Shown piece by piece: positions 5,384 through 5,768 of a stretch of 5,768 nt of DNA (its first letter is position 1; each line of letters starts with the position of its first letter). Source of the DNA: Candidatus Saccharibacteria bacterium UBA5152 (GTDB lineage Bacteria; Patescibacteriota; Saccharimonadia; Saccharimonadales; UBA4665); contig DHXQ01000042.1 in NCBI GenBank assembly GCA_002413755.1, positions 2,361 through 8,128 of the forward strand, in the 5' to 3' direction. The translations under genes were made by a program, and so were the position numbers. The notes below the pieces were generated by a model. That model was not told the DNA's origin. It saw nothing but the letters and a program-made list of their open reading frames with translations, and did no database searches.

Positions 5384-5402
5384 CAAGCACAAGCGAGTGC
5401 CC
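5355..5402 (+). other. inverted repeat spanning the stop codon of the membrane protein gene
   Basis: GGGCACTC (5355-5362) and GAGTGCCC (5395-5402) are perfect 8-bp complements separated by 32 bases that include the TAG stop at 5381-5383. A smaller alternative, GCAC/GTGC (5387-5390 / 5397-5400), competes for part of the right arm. It is the first of four successive inverted repeats and could stabilise the 3' end of the mRNA; this role is inference. Confidence 0.4.
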
Positions 5403-5415
5403 CATCAGGCGGAGA

Positions 5416-5474
5416 GGCGCGGCGCCGGTAGTGGTATGCTTCCACAGATACCACGCCGGCGGCGCCCCTGTTTT
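5416..5474 (+). terminator. long GC-rich hairpin downstream of the membrane protein gene, possible terminator
   Basis: Three helices stack: GGCGC/GCGCC (5416-5420 / 5462-5466), CGCCGG/CCGGCG (5423-5428 / 5456-5461) and GTGGTAT/ATACCAC (5431-5437 / 5448-5454). They total 18 bp with a GG bulge, a small internal loop (TA against G) and a 10-nt apical loop. CCTGTTTT follows, so it could end transcription, although the T-run is short and three bases from the stem. Confidence 0.55.
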
Positions 5475-5490
5475 ACCCCACCGTCTGTTT

Positions 5491-5547
5491 GTTTTTCGTT
5501 TCCATGAGTGTATGTCTCATGCCGACGAGCTGAAAACAGCGAAAAAC
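5491..5547. other. AT-rich two-part inverted repeat (structured RNA segment)
   Basis: GTTTTTCG (5491-5498) and CGAAAAAC (5540-5547) are perfect 8-bp complements. They enclose a perfect 6-bp hairpin CATGAG/CTCATG (5503-5508 / 5516-5521, 7-nt loop) and a possible small hairpin GCTG-AAAA-CAGC (5529-5540), which shares its last base with the outer right arm. It lies in the roughly 215-base noncoding gap between the membrane protein and CHAP genes. It may be part of a 3' untranslated region or a small RNA; there is no convincing promoter for a separate transcript. Confidence 0.4.
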
Positions 5548-5554
5548 GAAGTAT

Positions 5555-5583
5555 AAAGCCGGACCCCGCAAGGTCCGGCTTTT
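5555..5583. terminator. bidirectional intrinsic terminator between convergent genes
   Basis: AAAGCCGGACC (5555-5565) and GGTCCGGCTTT (5572-5582) make a perfect 11-bp stem with a 6-base loop. It is followed by TTTT on the + strand and by TTTATACTT on the - strand, so it can stop both the rightward membrane-protein transcript and the leftward CHAP transcript. Confidence 0.88.
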
Positions 5584-5600
5584 GGTATATGATGGATATT

Positions 5601-5768
5601 CTAGAAGTGTAAGAACACGAGGCCGGTGGTGTAGCGCCAGCCTTCGCTGTAGCGGCCATCAAGAGAGGCGTTGTACTGGCTGACGTAGACGGCTTGCTGG
5701 CCGTTGATGACGCTGACCTGCTCGACATACATGGCGTGGCCGTAGGCACCGGCATTGCTGATAGCGAT
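5601..5768 (-). CDS. C-terminal end of a CHAP-domain protein, probable secreted peptidoglycan hydrolase (5'-truncated by window edge)
   Basis: The frame is open from the window edge to TAG at 5603-5601, giving the last 55 residues. They read IAISNAGAYGHAMYVEQV, then a beta-strand with VYVSQYNASLDG, ending GWRYTTGLVFLHF. The GHAMYVE block (visible residues 10-16) matches the catalytic-histidine strand of CHAP amidase/endopeptidase domains, and N33 in SQYN lies 22 residues on, where the third catalytic position (Asn/Asp/Glu) usually is. The catalytic cysteine, signal peptide and any coiled-coil or wall-binding region would lie outside the window. CHAP enzymes cut peptidoglycan cross-links or stem peptides outside the membrane, in growth, division or attack on other cells; which applies here cannot be told. 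The terminator at 5555-5583 follows 18 bases after the stop. Confidence 0.8.
   Translation of the reverse strand: MAISNAGAYGHAMYVEQVSVINGQQAVYVSQYNASLDGRYSEGWRYTTGLVFLHF

Noticed and set aside
4919..5392. 157-residue frame on the - strand opposite the membrane protein
   Set aside because: Its Asp/Glu/His-rich composition is what the complement of GC-rich codons for hydrophobic residues gives; there is no ribosome binding site or domain, whereas the + strand frame has both a promoter and a ribosome binding site.
5278..5556. 92-residue + strand frame across the 3' hairpins
   Set aside because: It starts inside the membrane protein gene in another frame and runs through three inverted repeats; no family resemblance or ribosome binding site.
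5405..5755. 116-residue - strand frame over the CHAP gene end
   Set aside because: It is out of frame with the CHAP coding sequence on the same strand, low in complexity (Ser/Ala/Pro-rich) and crosses the terminator.

Overview
The window looks like a stretch of a small bacterial genome, most likely a Patescibacteria (CPR) member close to Candidatus Saccharibacteria. This is an inference from three things: the divergent L27 gene, a stand-alone receiver protein ending in a Lys-Ser-Gln rather than Lys-Pro motif, and a CTP synthase with CYG instead of CLG around its nucleophile. No TGA is read as sense in any convincing gene, so genetic code 11 fits. There are no mobile elements, CRISPR arrays, tRNAs or rRNAs that I can see.

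Layout. Left (+ strand): the 3' part of a TRM11/TrmG10-like RNA methyltransferase (1-966), then rpmA for ribosomal protein L27 (979-1251). These converge on a leftward cluster, with a short palindrome at 1248-1266 between them. The leftward cluster (- strand), read from its promoter side, is an S41 C-terminal processing protease (4694-3417), CTP synthase pyrG (3346-1727) and a CheY-like single-domain response regulator (1699-1277). All three are tightly spaced. The first two have GTG start candidates preceded by a GGAG-type ribosome binding site.

Right: an intergenic control region (4695-4990) separates the protease from a divergent rightward gene of unknown function (4991-5383), a 130-residue protein with four membrane segments. 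The control region holds an extended -10 promoter for the protease, a CRP-like palindrome (TGTGA-N6-TCACC), three copies of CTGTTA, and a near-consensus promoter (TTGACA-17-TATTAT with TGn) facing the membrane gene. That promoter implies an mRNA leader of about 170 nt. A segment near its 5' end (4836-4844) is complementary to the ribosome binding site of the membrane gene (4978-4987), as expected for a translational switch. The 3' end of the same gene runs into four successive inverted repeats, the last a clear intrinsic terminator (5555-5583). On the far side is the convergent 3' end of a CHAP-domain protein, probably a secreted peptidoglycan hydrolase (5768-5601).

How it fits together: most genes are core functions (tRNA modification, ribosome, pyrimidine nucleotide synthesis, envelope proteolysis, signalling). 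The least explained and most interesting part is 4700-5600: a strongly promoted, apparently RNA-regulated small membrane protein of unknown role, flanked by two envelope-directed enzymes (a tail-specific protease and a CHAP hydrolase).
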